39,568 nt of DNA from Pantoea rwandensis (GTDB lineage Bacteria; Pseudomonadota; Gammaproteobacteria; Enterobacterales; Enterobacteriaceae). Both the position numbers and the translations under genes were made by a program. Below are positions 8,169 to 17,778 of this stretch, one piece after another. Numbering within the stretch: the first letter of the stretch is position 1; each line of letters starts with the position of its first letter. The stretch spans positions 1-39,568 of the forward strand of contig NZ_MLFR01000042.1 in the NCBI RefSeq assembly GCF_002095475.1, read 5' to 3'. The notes under the pieces are model-generated. The model was given only the letters and a program-made list of their open reading frames with translations, searched no databases and was not told where the DNA came from.

Positions 8169-9602
8169 TTACAGCAAACGTTGATAAAGATCGCGGTAGG
8201 CTTGTGCAGCCACCTGCCAACTAAAATCCATCCCCATCGCCTGCCGCTGAACGTAACGCCAGAGTGAAGGACGGGACCACAGTACAAAGGCACGTCGAAT
8301 CGCGCGTAGCAGCGACCAGGCGTTACTGTCTTCAAAGCTGAAACCGCTTGCGACCCCGTCAGCGAGGTTCTCCAGCGAACTGTCTTGTACCGTATCCGCC
8401 AGCCCGCCAGTGCGGCGCACCAGCGGCAGGGTGCCGTACTTCAAACCGTATAGTTGGGTCAGGCCACACGGCTCAAAGCGGCTCGGTACCATAATCACAT
8501 CGGCACCACCGACAATGCGGTGCGAAAACGCTTCGTGATAACCAATCTGAACGCCCACGCTGCCAGGGTGCTCAGCGGCGGCGGCGAGAAAACCTTGTTG
8601 CAACTCGGCATCGCCTTGGCCCAGCAGCACCAGTTGTCCACCCTGTGCCAGTAATCCCGGCAGCGCCTCCAGCACCAAATCCAGCCCTTTTTGTTTAGTC
8701 AGGCGGCTGATGACACAGAACACCGGCGCTTTCTCATCAATTTTCAGCCCCATGGCGATCTGCAGTTGGCGCTTGTTCTCTGCTTTACTCTCCAGCGTGT
8801 CACGGTCGTAACGCGCCGTGAGCAGCAGGTCATGGGCTGGGTCCCAAATGCCAGGGTCGACACCGTTGAGAATTCCGCTTAAGCGCCCTTCTTTCAGGCG
8901 CTGTTCCAGCAGAGATTCCATGCCGTAGCCAAACTCTGGCCGGGTTATCTCTAAAGCATATGTCGGGCTTACTGCGGTTATATGATCGGCAAAAAATAAT
9001 CCCGCTTTGAGATAGGAAATTTGTCCGTAAAACTCCAATCCGTGCATATCGAAGAAGGCGCGCGGGATCTGGATCTCATCCAAATGACGCGCTGCAAACA
9101 GCCCCTGATACGCCAGGTTGTGTACGGTAAATACCGTTTTCGCCGGACGCCCACGTGCCGCAATGTAGGCGCAGGTGAGACCAGCATGCCAGTCATGGGC
9201 GTGCACCACATTGGGTTGCCAGTGCATATCCAGCCCACTGGCAAGCTCAGCACCGATCCAGCCCAGCAGCGCAAAGCGCAGATAGTTGTCCACATAGGCA
9301 AATTGCGATGTGTCGTGATACGGGCTGCCGGGACGTTCATACAATCCCGGCGCATCAATTAAATAAATGCCAACACCGTTAAATTGTCCAAATAATAAAC
9401 GGACCGGCCCGGCAAAAGTTTGCAGCTCCGCCACGATTTCGGTATCAGGAATCCCTTTACGCAGATCCGGATACGCGGGAATCAGCACCCGCGCATCCAT
9501 ACCTTCAGCTATTTGAGCCTGAGGCAATGCACCGACAACATCAGCTAATCCACCGGTCTTCAACAGCGGAAAAAGCTCTGAACAGACATGTAAAACCTGC
9601 AT
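8169..9602 (-). CDS. glgA: Glycogen synthase GlgA
   Basis: A 477-residue GT5-family glucosyltransferase, identical in length to E. coli GlgA. It extends alpha-1,4-glucan chains from ADP-glucose. The N-terminal KTGGL motif at residues 15-19 binds ADP-glucose. HDWHAGLTCAY is typical of the N-terminal Rossmann domain. The C-terminal RFEPCGLTQLYGLKYGTLP carries the conserved glutamate and the loop of the active-site cleft. It follows glgC by 74 bases, the widest gap in the operon, which contains no obvious terminator or promoter. It is followed closely by glgP. Confidence 0.97.
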   Translation of the reverse strand: MQVLHVCSELFPLLKTGGLADVVGALPQAQIAEGMDARVLIPAYPDLRKGIPDTEIVAELQTFAGPVRLLFGQFNGVGIYLIDAPGLYERPGSPYHDTSQFAYVDNYLRFALLGWIGAELASGLDMHWQPNVVHAHDWHAGLTCAYIAARGRPAKTVFTVHNLAYQGLFAARHLDEIQIPRAFFDMHGLEFYGQISYLKAGLFFADHITAVSPTYALEITRPEFGYGMESLLEQRLKEGRLSGILNGVDPGIWDPAHDLLLTARYDRDTLESKAENKRQLQIAMGLKIDEKAPVFCVISRLTKQKGLDLVLEALPGLLAQGGQLVLLGQGDAELQQGFLAAAAEHPGSVGVQIGYHEAFSHRIVGGADVIMVPSRFEPCGLTQLYGLKYGTLPLVRRTGGLADTVQDSSLENLADGVASGFSFEDSNAWSLLRAIRRAFVLWSRPSLWRYVQRQAMGMDFSWQVAAQAYRDLYQRLL

Positions 9603-9676
9603 CCTGAACCCCTATTGTGTTATCGCGCGCGTTCCCCGCGGCGATTGCCTGTGTGTCTTGCTCGTTGCTTTCGTGG

Positions 9677-10960
9677 TCAACTAGCCAACTTGGCCAGCAT
9701 GGCGCGCGTCACCAAAACGATGCCTTCTTCTGAACGGTAAAAACGGCGGCTGTCTTCATCAGGGTTTTCACCAATCACCATGCCTTCCGGGATCACGCAG
9801 GCGCGATCAATCACGCATCGGCGCAGACGGCAGGATCGGTTAATAACCACATCAGGTAACAGCACCGATGAGTCGATATTGCAAAATGAGTTAATGCGCA
9901 CGCGCGGGAACAGCACGGAATTCACCACCACCGAACCGGAGATGATGCAGCCACCCGACACCAACGAATTCATCGTCATGCCATGGCTGCCCGAGCGGTC
10001 CTGCACAAACTTCGCCGGAGGCAAGGGTTCCATATGGGTGCGGATCGGCCAGTCGTGATCGTACATATCCAGCTCAGGCGTGACCGAGGCCAGATCAAGA
10101 TTGGCGCGCCAGTAGGCTTCCAGCGTCCCGACATCACGCCAATATGGCTCAGCGTTTTCATCGTTCTGCACGCACGATAAGGTAAAGGAGTGTGCGTAGG
10201 CCTCACCGCTTGCGACAATTTTCGGCAGCAGGTCTTTACCGAAATCATGACTGGATTCAGGGGCTTGCAAATCCTCCTCCAGCAGCTGGTAGAGGTAATC
10301 CGCGTCGAACACGTAGATGCCCATACTGGCTAGCGCTTTGGTGTCATCCCCCGGCATTGAAGGAGGTTTCGGCGGTTTTTCCACAAAATCGACCACGTTG
10401 TTGTCGGCATCCACCGCCATCACACCAAAGGCCGTGGCTTCAGCGAGCGGCACCGGTAGGCAGGCAATAGTGCACTTCGCGCCACGTTCAGCGTGATCGA
10501 GCAACATCCGCGAGTAGTCCATTTTGTAGATATGATCCCCGGCGAGAATCACGATGTATTGCGCTCGATAGCGGCGAATGATGTCGAGGTTCTGCGAAAC
10601 CGCATCGGCGGTACCGCGATACCAATGCTCGGTGGAAGCACGCTGCTGCGCCGGCAGCAAATCGACAAATTCATTCATCTCTTCGTTGAATAACGACCAG
10701 CCACGCTGGATGTGCTGCGTTAACGTGTGCGACTGGTATTGGGTGATCACGCCGATGCGCCGAATGCCCGAATTGATACAATTCGACAGCGCAAAGTCGA
10801 TGATGCGGAACTTGCCGCCGAAGTGCACGGCAGGTTTGGCGCGTTTGGCGGTGAGATCTTTCAGGCGCGTTCCGCGCCCGCCAGCAAGGATCAACGCCAC
10901 CGTTTGTGTAGGGAGCTGGCGCGCCAGCATCAGTGGGTCTGTTCTATCTAACTTAACCAT
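9677..10960 (-). CDS. glgC: Glucose-1-phosphate adenylyltransferase GlgC
   Basis: A 427-residue ADP-glucose pyrophosphorylase that makes ADP-glucose for GlgA and is the control point of bacterial glycogen synthesis. The nucleotide-binding motif ILAGGRGTRLKDLT is near residue 24. Lys39 in KRAKPAVHFGGKFRIIDF corresponds to the fructose-1,6-bisphosphate activator site of the E. coli enzyme. FVEKP carries the glucose-1-phosphate lysine, and the C-terminal half is a left-handed helix domain (SGGCIISGSVVVNSVLF). It starts 10 bases after the glgX stop. It is four residues shorter than E. coli GlgC, at the C-terminus. Confidence 0.97.
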   Translation of the reverse strand: MVKLDRTDPLMLARQLPTQTVALILAGGRGTRLKDLTAKRAKPAVHFGGKFRIIDFALSNCINSGIRRIGVITQYQSHTLTQHIQRGWSLFNEEMNEFVDLLPAQQRASTEHWYRGTADAVSQNLDIIRRYRAQYIVILAGDHIYKMDYSRMLLDHAERGAKCTIACLPVPLAEATAFGVMAVDADNNVVDFVEKPPKPPSMPGDDTKALASMGIYVFDADYLYQLLEEDLQAPESSHDFGKDLLPKIVASGEAYAHSFTLSCVQNDENAEPYWRDVGTLEAYWRANLDLASVTPELDMYDHDWPIRTHMEPLPPAKFVQDRSGSHGMTMNSLVSGGCIISGSVVVNSVLFPRVRINSFCNIDSSVLLPDVVINRSCRLRRCVIDRACVIPEGMVIGENPDEDSRRFYRSEEGIVLVTRAMLAKLAS

Positions 10961-10970
10961 GTCTGACTCC

Positions 10971-12949
10971 TTATGATTGCTTTAGGAACACACACACGCC
11001 GTGTGCGGGCCCGTGCCAGACAGTTGTCAGGATGGGGTTATCTTCCCCGGCGAAAGGAGGAATGGCACGCCACTCTCCGTCTGGTAAGGCAAGGTCACTC
11101 ACCGATTCCGTGGCGTTGATTGTTATTAACCAGCGGCTGGAGAGCAGGATCTGCATTCTGTGCGCCCCCTGTTCCCACTCCTCATTTCCCAGTGGTTTGC
11201 CGCTGGCATTGAACCACTGCACATTGCCATCGCCTTCCTGCCACCAGCGATCTGCCGTCAACGCGGGAATGCGCTGACGCAGCCGGATTAATGCGGCAGT
11301 GAAGTCGACCAGTCCATAATCATCCTGATGCCAGTTCAACCAGGTGAGCGGGTTGTCCTGACAGTACGCGTTATTGTTGCCGTGCTGGCTGTGACCGCGT
11401 TCGTCCCCGGCCAGCAACATCGGTGTGCCTTGCGCCAACAGCAGCGTCGTGAATAAGGCATGCACGCTGCGCCGCCGCCGTTCGACAATATCGAAATTAA
11501 CCTGCAGCCCCTCTTTGCCGTGGTTGTGGCTAAAGTTACTGCTGCTGCCGTCGCGATTGTCCTCGCCGTTGGCCTGATTGTGTTTGTTGTTGAAGCTCAC
11601 CACGTCGCGCAGCGTAAAACCGTCATGCGCGGTGATCAGATTGATACTGGCGTGCGGCAGGCGCTCTTCACGCTGGAATACGTCACTGGAAGCCGCAAAG
11701 CGCCGGGCAAACTCGCCATTATTAAGCTGACCATGCAGCCAATAGCGGCGGGCGGCATCGCGGAAATGGTCGTTCCACTCGGCGAATCCCACGGGAAAAT
11801 TGCCCACCTGATAGCCACCGGGGCCAATATCCCACGGCTCCGCAATCAGCTTCACCTTTGATAACAGCGGGCAGGCTTTGATGGCGGCGAACAGCGGGGC
11901 ATCCTGACGATATTCAGGCGTACGGCCCAGCACGCTGGCAAGGTCAAAGCGGAAGCCATCAATATGGCAATCGCGCACCCAGTAACGCAGCGCCTCTAAT
12001 GCCCATTCCATCACCTGCGGATCGCTCAAATTCAGCGTGTTACCGCAGCCGGTCCAGTTTTGGTATTCGCCCTGCGCGTCGAGCCAGTAATAGCTGGCGT
12101 TATCCACGCCACGCAGCGAAATGTTCGGCCCCAATTCTTCCAGTTCGGCGGTGTGGTTGAACACCACATCGAGGATCACCTCGATACCCGCCGCATGCAG
12201 CGCTTTAACCGCCTGCTGAAACTCCTGCAATGGCGTGAGGCCGTGGTCGCCGGACGCGTAGCGGGGATCTACTGCCCACAAGGCAAACGGGTTGTATCCC
12301 CAGTAGTTACTCAGCCCCAGCCGCTGCAAACGCGGTTCGTTGGCGAAGTGGGCAATGGGCAGCAGCTCAAGCGCAGTGATGCCGAGATGGCGTAAGTACT
12401 TCACCATAGCAGGATGGCCCAGTGCCGCATAAGTCCCGCGCAGCCTTTCCGGAATTTCCGGATGTTGCCGGGTTAAGCCGCGCACGTGCGCTTCATAAAT
12501 CACGGTCTTGCCCCAAGGCGTGCGTAGCGGCTTCTCATCGTTCCAGTCGAAATCTTCGGCGATCACCAATGATTTCGGCGCGATCGCGGCGTTATCCTGC
12601 AGGTCACGTTCCTGCTCGCCGCCGAGAAAACGCGGGTCGTCTGGTATATCACCGGCTACCGCTTTGGCGCAGGGATCGACCAGCAATTTAGCCGGATTAA
12701 AACGATGTCCTTGCTGTGGTGCCCAAGGGCCGTGTACGCGATAGCCATAGCGCTGGCCGGGCTTTAACGCCGGAAATAGCCGTGCCAGATATCGCCACTG
12801 CGTGCGGGCAGCGTAAATCGCCGTTCAGCACCGTGCGTGTCAAACAGGCACAGCTCCACCTGCTCAGCATGGCGGGAAAACAGCGTAAAATTCACGCCGC
12901 GCCCGTCATAATGGGCGCCCAACGGCGTCGCCTGCCCGGTCTCCAGCAT
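10971..12949 (-). pseudogene. glgX: Glycogen debranching enzyme GlgX, interrupted by a one-base frameshift
   Basis: GlgX removes short alpha-1,6 branches left by GlgP. The sequence is complete but split. Residues 1-59 (12949 down to about 12773) end HGYF and then hit TAA at 12764-12766. Frame -1 continues at once as PALKPGQRYGYRVHGPW and runs unbroken to 10971. Adding one C in the minus-strand run TTCCGG (near 12772) restores a 659-residue protein, against 657 in E. coli. GH13 motifs are intact downstream: FRFDLA (nucleophile), KLIAEPWD (acid/base) and TAHDGFTLRD. The ATG at 12684-12686 (MLVDPC) is internal and an unlikely start. glgB's TGA overlaps the glgX ATG by one base. A sequencing error is possible. 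Confidence 0.93.
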
Positions 12950-15135
12950 CAGTCACCCTCCCGCACCAGCCAAATCGTGGCCAGCGGCGGTAAGGTCAGG
13001 CTGAGCGATTGTGCCCGGCCATGGCTTTCAATGTTATCGGTATGCACCACACCGTGATTGCGCGTATCACTGCCGTGGTAATCCTGTTGATCGGTGTTCA
13101 TCACCTCACGCCAGCCGCCTTGTTGATTAACGCCAAAGCGATAATCTTGACGCGCTACCGGCGTAAAGTTACTGGCGACAATGATTTCGTTGCCTTCACG
13201 ATCGCGGCGCACAAACACAAACACCGAGTTTTCGTGGTCATCAACCACCAGCCACTCAAAGCCCTGCGCATCGAAATCAAGCTGATGCAGCGGCGTGAAG
13301 TGTTTGTAGCTGTGGTTGAGATCGCGCACCAAGCGCTGCACACCGTTGTGCCAGTTGTCCTCACCCTCCAGCAGATGCCAGTCCAGACTCGAATCGTGAT
13401 TCCACTCGCGACCTTGCGCAAACTCATTGCCCATAAACTGCAGTTTCTTGCCTGGGAAGCCCCACATCCAGCCGTAATAAGCACGCAGGTTGGCAAACTT
13501 TTGCCAGGCATCGCCCGGCATACGATCCAGAATCGAGCGCTTGCCGTGCACCACTTCGTCGTGCGACAGCGGTAGCACAAAGTTTTCGGTGTAGTTGTAG
13601 AGCATGCCGAAGGTCATCAAATTGTGATGATATTGGCGATGGACGGGATCGAGCTTCATGTAATCCAGCGTGTCGTGCATCCAACCGAGGTTCCATTTGA
13701 ACCAGAAGCCGAGCCCACCATCTTCAGAGGGGCGTGTCACGCCGGGATAATCGGTGGATTCTTCCGCCACACTGATAGTGCCCGGCGCGGCCCGGCCCAA
13801 AGTACGGTTGGTGTGGCGCAGGAACGAGATGGCTTCGAGGTTTTCGCGACCGCCGAAGTGGTTGGGCACCCACTCACCCTCTTTGCGGCTGTAATCGCGA
13901 TAGATCATTGATGCCACGGCATCCACGCGCAGGCCGTCAATGCCAAAGCGCTCCATCCAGTACAGTGCGTTGCCGGAGAGATAGTTGCTGACTTCGCGGC
14001 GGCCAAAGTTGTAGATCAGCGTGTTCCAGTCCTGATGAAACCCTTCGCGGGGATCGCTGTGCTCATACAGTTCAGTGCCATCAAATTTTGCCAATCCGAA
14101 GTCATCACTCGGGAAATGGCCTGGCACCCAATCGAGTAACACATTGAGGCCGGCATCGTGCGCCGCAGCGATAAAGTGGCGAAACTCATCGCGGGTACCA
14201 AAGCGACGCGTGGGTGCATACATGCCCAGTGGCTGATATCCCCAACTGCCATCAAACGGATGTTCGTTGATTGGCAGCAGTTCAATATGGGTGAAGCCCA
14301 TCTCCTTCACATAGGGAACCAACTGTTCGGCCAGCTCTTTGTAGCTCAGCCAGAAATTGTTATCAGTGTGGCGACGCCACGAACCCAGATGCACTTCGTA
14401 AATCGAGATCGGCTGATCAAAGGCATTGGCGGCTTTGCGCTGCGGCTGCATCTCCACCTTAGGCGGCAGCCCGCAAATCATCGACGCCGTTTGTGGACGC
14501 ATCTGCGCTTCAAAGGCGAACGGGTCGGCTTTGATACGCATTTGCCCTGACGCATCAATGATTTCATATTTGTAGAGCTGGCCATTCACGGCGCCAGGCA
14601 CAAACAGTTCCCAAACACCCAGTTCGCGGCGAAAACGCATCGGATGGCGACGACCATCCCAGAAGTTGAACTCACCTACCACGGAAACCCGGCGTGCATT
14701 GGGTGCCCACACCGAGAAACGGGTGCCGCTGACGCCATCGATGGTCGCACCGTGCGCACCTAATGTTTCATACGGACGCAGATGCGTCCCTTCGCCCAGC
14801 AGCCAGGCATCCATTTCTGCCAATAACGGACCGAAGCGATATGCATCGTCGATCAGGTTTTGCTGGCCGTGCCAGGTGACTGCCAGCTGATAGCGAAACA
14901 GGTTTTTACGACGGGGGATCACGCCGCAGAAGAAGCCGCGCGAATCGAGGCATTTTAGCTGTGCGCACTTGCGTCCGGTGTTGGTTTCAATCACCCACAC
15001 TTCAGAGGCATCAGGCAGCAGCGCGCGCACTTCGAGGCCTTCGACAGTTTGGTGCATCCCCAGGAAAGAGAAGGGATCGGCATAATTCCCGGCAAAAAGG
15101 GCATTGATCGCATGGCGATCGGGAAGCTCTGACAT
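12949..15135 (-). CDS. glgB: 1,4-alpha-glucan branching enzyme GlgB
   Basis: A 728-residue enzyme, the same length as E. coli GlgB. It cuts alpha-1,4 chains and rejoins them as alpha-1,6 branches. There is an N-terminal CBM48 domain, duplicated as in enterics. The GH13 barrel shows DWVPGHFPSDDFGL, GLRVDAVASMIYRDY (nucleophile Asp), ISVAEEST (acid/base Glu) and LPLSHDEVVHGK. A C-terminal beta domain ends WLVREGD. It is the first gene of glgBXCAP and lies downstream of asd, as in E. coli. The start has AGGAAG six bases upstream. Its stop overlaps the glgX start (TGATG), which implies translational coupling. Confidence 0.97.
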   Translation of the reverse strand: MSELPDRHAINALFAGNYADPFSFLGMHQTVEGLEVRALLPDASEVWVIETNTGRKCAQLKCLDSRGFFCGVIPRRKNLFRYQLAVTWHGQQNLIDDAYRFGPLLAEMDAWLLGEGTHLRPYETLGAHGATIDGVSGTRFSVWAPNARRVSVVGEFNFWDGRRHPMRFRRELGVWELFVPGAVNGQLYKYEIIDASGQMRIKADPFAFEAQMRPQTASMICGLPPKVEMQPQRKAANAFDQPISIYEVHLGSWRRHTDNNFWLSYKELAEQLVPYVKEMGFTHIELLPINEHPFDGSWGYQPLGMYAPTRRFGTRDEFRHFIAAAHDAGLNVLLDWVPGHFPSDDFGLAKFDGTELYEHSDPREGFHQDWNTLIYNFGRREVSNYLSGNALYWMERFGIDGLRVDAVASMIYRDYSRKEGEWVPNHFGGRENLEAISFLRHTNRTLGRAAPGTISVAEESTDYPGVTRPSEDGGLGFWFKWNLGWMHDTLDYMKLDPVHRQYHHNLMTFGMLYNYTENFVLPLSHDEVVHGKRSILDRMPGDAWQKFANLRAYYGWMWGFPGKKLQFMGNEFAQGREWNHDSSLDWHLLEGEDNWHNGVQRLVRDLNHSYKHFTPLHQLDFDAQGFEWLVVDDHENSVFVFVRRDREGNEIIVASNFTPVARQDYRFGVNQQGGWREVMNTDQQDYHGSDTRNHGVVHTDNIESHGRAQSLSLTLPPLATIWLVREGD

Positions 15136-15446
15136 GACTTTCTTCCTATGATTTCGCGCAGGCGACCAGAATGGACAGCTATGTCGCCTCTGGTGCGCTG
15201 CTTTTCATTGAGCCATACATACAACAGCAAGAGAGGACACCGTCCTTGGGGGAAGATCTTTGCCGTGTACAACAACCATTCAGTTCGAAAGCAAAAACAG
15301 TTAACAACCGGCACATCACTGTTAAATCATAGCTTGGGGCTGGCAGAAGCCAGGGGGGATCGTAAAAAATACTTATCGGGCGAGCAAAAAGGGGAAGCGG
15401 ATCACTTGTCAGGCGCAATTTGCGTTAAGTTTTGCAACCTGCATGA
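15136..15446. other. asd-glgB intergenic region, presumed glg promoter
   Basis: A gene-free stretch of about 310 bases between the asd terminator and glgB. It must carry the glgBXCAP promoter unless transcription reads through from asd. I could not place -35 and -10 boxes or a CRP site with confidence. The short open frames here lack ribosome sites and family resemblance. The only clear signal is AGGAAGAAAGTC before the glgB ATG. Confidence 0.5.
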
Positions 15447-15473
15447 CAAAAAAAGGCCGGGAAACCCCGGCCT
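15447..15473 (-). terminator. Intrinsic terminator of asd
   Basis: On the minus strand AGGCCGGG and CCCGGCCT form an 8-bp GC-rich stem with loop GTTT, followed by seven T residues. It lies 20 bases after the asd stop codon and separates asd from glgB. Confidence 0.92.
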
Positions 15474-15492
15474 GTCTGGTTTGTCGCTGCGC

Positions 15493-16602
15493 TTAGTCAA
15501 TCAGCAAACGTAACATGCGACGCAACGGTTCAGCCGCGCCCCACAGCAACTGGTCACCCACGGTGAAGGCGGAAAGATATTCCGGTCCCATGTTCAGTTT
15601 GCGCAGACGACCCACTGGGGTGGTCAGCGTACCGGTGACTGCCGCAGGCGTCAGTTCGCGCATAGTGATCTCACGGTCGTTAGGCACCACTTTCACCCAC
15701 TCGTTGTGAGCAGCCAGCAGCTGTTCGATTTCGTTGAGCGGAATATCTTTCTTCAGCTTCAGGGTGAACGCCTGGCTGTGGCAGCGCAGTGCGCCGACAC
15801 GCACACACAGACCATCCACCGGGATCGGGCTGCTGGTACGCAGGATTTTGTTGGTTTCCGCTTGGCCTTTCCACTCTTCGCGCGTCTGGCCGTTATCGAG
15901 CTGCTTGTCGATCCACGGGATCAGGCTGCCGGCTAACGGCACGCCGAAATTGTCGGTCGGCAAGGTGCCAGAACGGGTGAAATCGGTGACGCTGCGTTCA
16001 ATTTCCAGAATCGCCGAGGCCGGGTCTTGCAGCGATTTGGCCACATGGTTGTGCAGCATGCCCATTTGGGTCAGCAGCTCACGCATATGGCGCGCACCGC
16101 CGCCTGAAGCCGCCTGGTAAGTGGCGACAGACGCCCACTCCACCAGATCATTGGCGAACAGGCCGCCCAGCGACATCAGCATCAGACTCACGGTGCAGTT
16201 ACCGCCAACAAAGGTTTTGATACCGTTGTCGAGGCCCTGACGAATCACGTTGTGGTTAACCGGATCGAGAATGATGATGGCGTCATCTTTCATGCGCAAG
16301 GTGGAGGCTGCATCAATCCAGTAACCCTGCCAGCCGCTTTCACGCAGCTTAGGGTAGACTTCACTGGTGTAGTCACCGCCCTGGCAGGTGATAATAATAT
16401 CCAGCGCCTTCAACGCCTCGATATCAAAAGCATCCTGCAGTGCACCGGTCGACTTGCCGCCGAATGTCGGTGCCGCCTGACCAAGCTGTGACGTGGAGAA
16501 GAAGACCGGATTGATCACATCAAAATCACGTTCTTCACTCATGCGTGACATCAGCACTGAGCCGACCATACCACGCCAACCAATAAAGCCTACATTCTTC
16601 AT
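15493..16602 (-). CDS. asd: Aspartate-semialdehyde dehydrogenase Asd
   Basis: A 369-residue enzyme (367 in E. coli) that reduces aspartyl phosphate to aspartate semialdehyde with NADPH. This is the branch point to lysine/diaminopimelate, threonine and methionine. The N-terminal nucleotide-binding segment is NVGFIGWRGMVGS. The catalytic cysteine is residue 136 in GGNCTVSLML. The substrate and histidine region reads GALRCHSQAFTLKL. The gene shares its pathway with lysC, metA and metH elsewhere in the window. A strong terminator follows. Its neighbours yhgN (divergent) and glgB (downstream) match the E. coli context. Confidence 0.97.
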   Translation of the reverse strand: MKNVGFIGWRGMVGSVLMSRMSEERDFDVINPVFFSTSQLGQAAPTFGGKSTGALQDAFDIEALKALDIIITCQGGDYTSEVYPKLRESGWQGYWIDAASTLRMKDDAIIILDPVNHNVIRQGLDNGIKTFVGGNCTVSLMLMSLGGLFANDLVEWASVATYQAASGGGARHMRELLTQMGMLHNHVAKSLQDPASAILEIERSVTDFTRSGTLPTDNFGVPLAGSLIPWIDKQLDNGQTREEWKGQAETNKILRTSSPIPVDGLCVRVGALRCHSQAFTLKLKKDIPLNEIEQLLAAHNEWVKVVPNDREITMRELTPAAVTGTLTTPVGRLRKLNMGPEYLSAFTVGDQLLWGAAEPLRRMLRLLID

Positions 16603-16810
16603 TTTCTGTCCGTCCGGGGCGTTTTTTTACTGTGCCCTTCGTGGTGCAAGGAAAGACTGGCCGCACTATCGAGCCAGTCTGCGTAATAATCAGGTTTACC
16701 TGCGACCTCCAACTCTACAAAATGCAGGCTTTCTGGCAAGTGAATTAAATCGATTGCATCAACTTTTTCAGCAGTAGCGCTAATAACAATTAAAGGATGG
16801 GTTTTTCCAC

Positions 16811-17404
16811 ATGACCGAAATGATATCTGCGACCATATTATTGCTGTTAATTATGGACCCGCTGGGCAACCTGCCAATTTTTATGTCGGTGCTCAAGCAT
16901 CTCGAACCTAAGCGCCGCCGGGCAGTGCTGATTCGTGAAATGCTGATCGCACTGATTATCATGCTGCTGTTCCTGTTTACCGGTGAACGTATTCTGGCGT
17001 TCCTCAACCTGCGCACCGAAACCGTCTCCATCTCTGGCGGTATCATTTTGTTCCTCATCGCCATCCGCATGATTTTTCCCTCTGGCGAAACCAGCACCAG
17101 CGGATTACCGGCAGGTGAAGAGCCGTTTCTGGTGCCGCTGGCGATTCCGCTGGTCGCAGGCCCTTCGCTATTAGCCACGCTGATGCTGCTGTCACATCAA
17201 TATCCCAATCAGATGTCACATTTGGTTGGCGCATTGCTGATTGCCTGGGGCGTTACCGTAGTCATTCTGCTGATGTCAGGACTGTTTTTACGCTTGTTAG
17301 GTGACAAAGGCGTTAACGCGCTAGAGCGGTTAATGGGATTGATTTTGATTATGCTGGCAACACAGATGTTTCTGGATGGGATTCGCGCTTATCTGAAACT
17401 GTAG
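16811..17404 (+). CDS. yhgN: MarC-family inner membrane protein YhgN
   Basis: A 197-residue membrane protein of the UPF0056/MarC family, the same length as E. coli YhgN. About six hydrophobic segments are seen, with the family-typical N-terminal run LLLIMDPLGNLPIF, and LVPLAIPLVAGPSLLATLML after a short loop. No substrate or enzymatic activity is known for the family with certainty, and the former antibiotic-resistance role of MarC was not upheld. AAAGGATGGG lies upstream of the ATG. It is divergent from asd, and the next gene starts 15 bases downstream, so the two are probably co-transcribed. Confidence 0.92.
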   Translation: MTEMISATILLLLIMDPLGNLPIFMSVLKHLEPKRRRAVLIREMLIALIIMLLFLFTGERILAFLNLRTETVSISGGIILFLIAIRMIFPSGETSTSGLPAGEEPFLVPLAIPLVAGPSLLATLMLLSHQYPNQMSHLVGALLIAWGVTVVILLMSGLFLRLLGDKGVNALERLMGLILIMLATQMFLDGIRAYLKL

Positions 17405-17419
17405 CCGCAAGGAGGGAAG

Positions 17420-17743
17420 ATGCTGATAACGCGATTGTTTAAGATTATCAAAGATGGCTTTCTTAAGACGTTTAACTTTAGTGGGTTGGAAAGACGTGCA
17501 GGCTACGTGGTGTTCGTCGTGTTTCAGGTGGGCTGGTTTTGCCTCTACCTGCAGCTGTTTGCCATGAAAAGTGGTGAAATTGCTTTCGTGCCGCTGCTGC
17601 TGTTTATCCTGCCGTTGCTGGCCTGTGGCAGCCGAAGAATCAACGATGCGGGTTATTCGCGTGGCGTCTTTATTCTCTTGCTGATTGCTCCTTATCTGCT
17701 GTTTCCCTTCCTGGCATTTCCCGCCTCAGTGAAACGTCCATAG
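17420..17743 (+). CDS. Small DUF805-like membrane protein
   Basis: A 107-residue protein with three or four hydrophobic segments. The motifs GLERRAGYVVFVVF and CGSRRINDAGYSRG match the DUF805 (YhaH-type) pattern, in which an aromatic R-x-x-Y/F is followed by RR-h-x-D-x-G. It is short and divergent for that family. No function is known. The start is backed by a strong AGGAGGG just upstream. It begins 15 bases after yhgN and is followed by a hairpin terminator, so it closes a two-gene operon. It has no counterpart beside yhgN in E. coli that I recall. Confidence 0.75.
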   Translation: MLITRLFKIIKDGFLKTFNFSGLERRAGYVVFVVFQVGWFCLYLQLFAMKSGEIAFVPLLLFILPLLACGSRRINDAGYSRGVFILLLIAPYLLFPFLAFPASVKRP

Positions 17744-17746
17744 ACA

Positions 17747-17770
17747 GCGGGCGACCTGTTGGTCGCCCGC
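17747..17770. terminator. Hairpin between convergent DUF805-like gene and panS-like gene
   Basis: GCGGGCGACC and GGTCGCCCGC form a perfect 10-bp stem with loop TGTT, four bases past the upstream stop. Only a weak T-rich tail follows on either strand, so it probably serves both convergent genes imperfectly. Confidence 0.75.
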
Positions 17771-17778
17771 TCGCATTA

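Noticed and set aside
12508..12744. Separate small gene covering the glgX break
   Set aside because: It is antisense to the conserved GlgX coding sequence. The minus-strand frames reconstruct a full GlgX when one base is added.
12764..12780. Programmed -1 ribosomal frameshift in glgX
   Set aside because: No X-XXY-YYZ slippery heptamer fits the zero frame at the break and no following pseudoknot was seen. GlgX is not known to use recoding.
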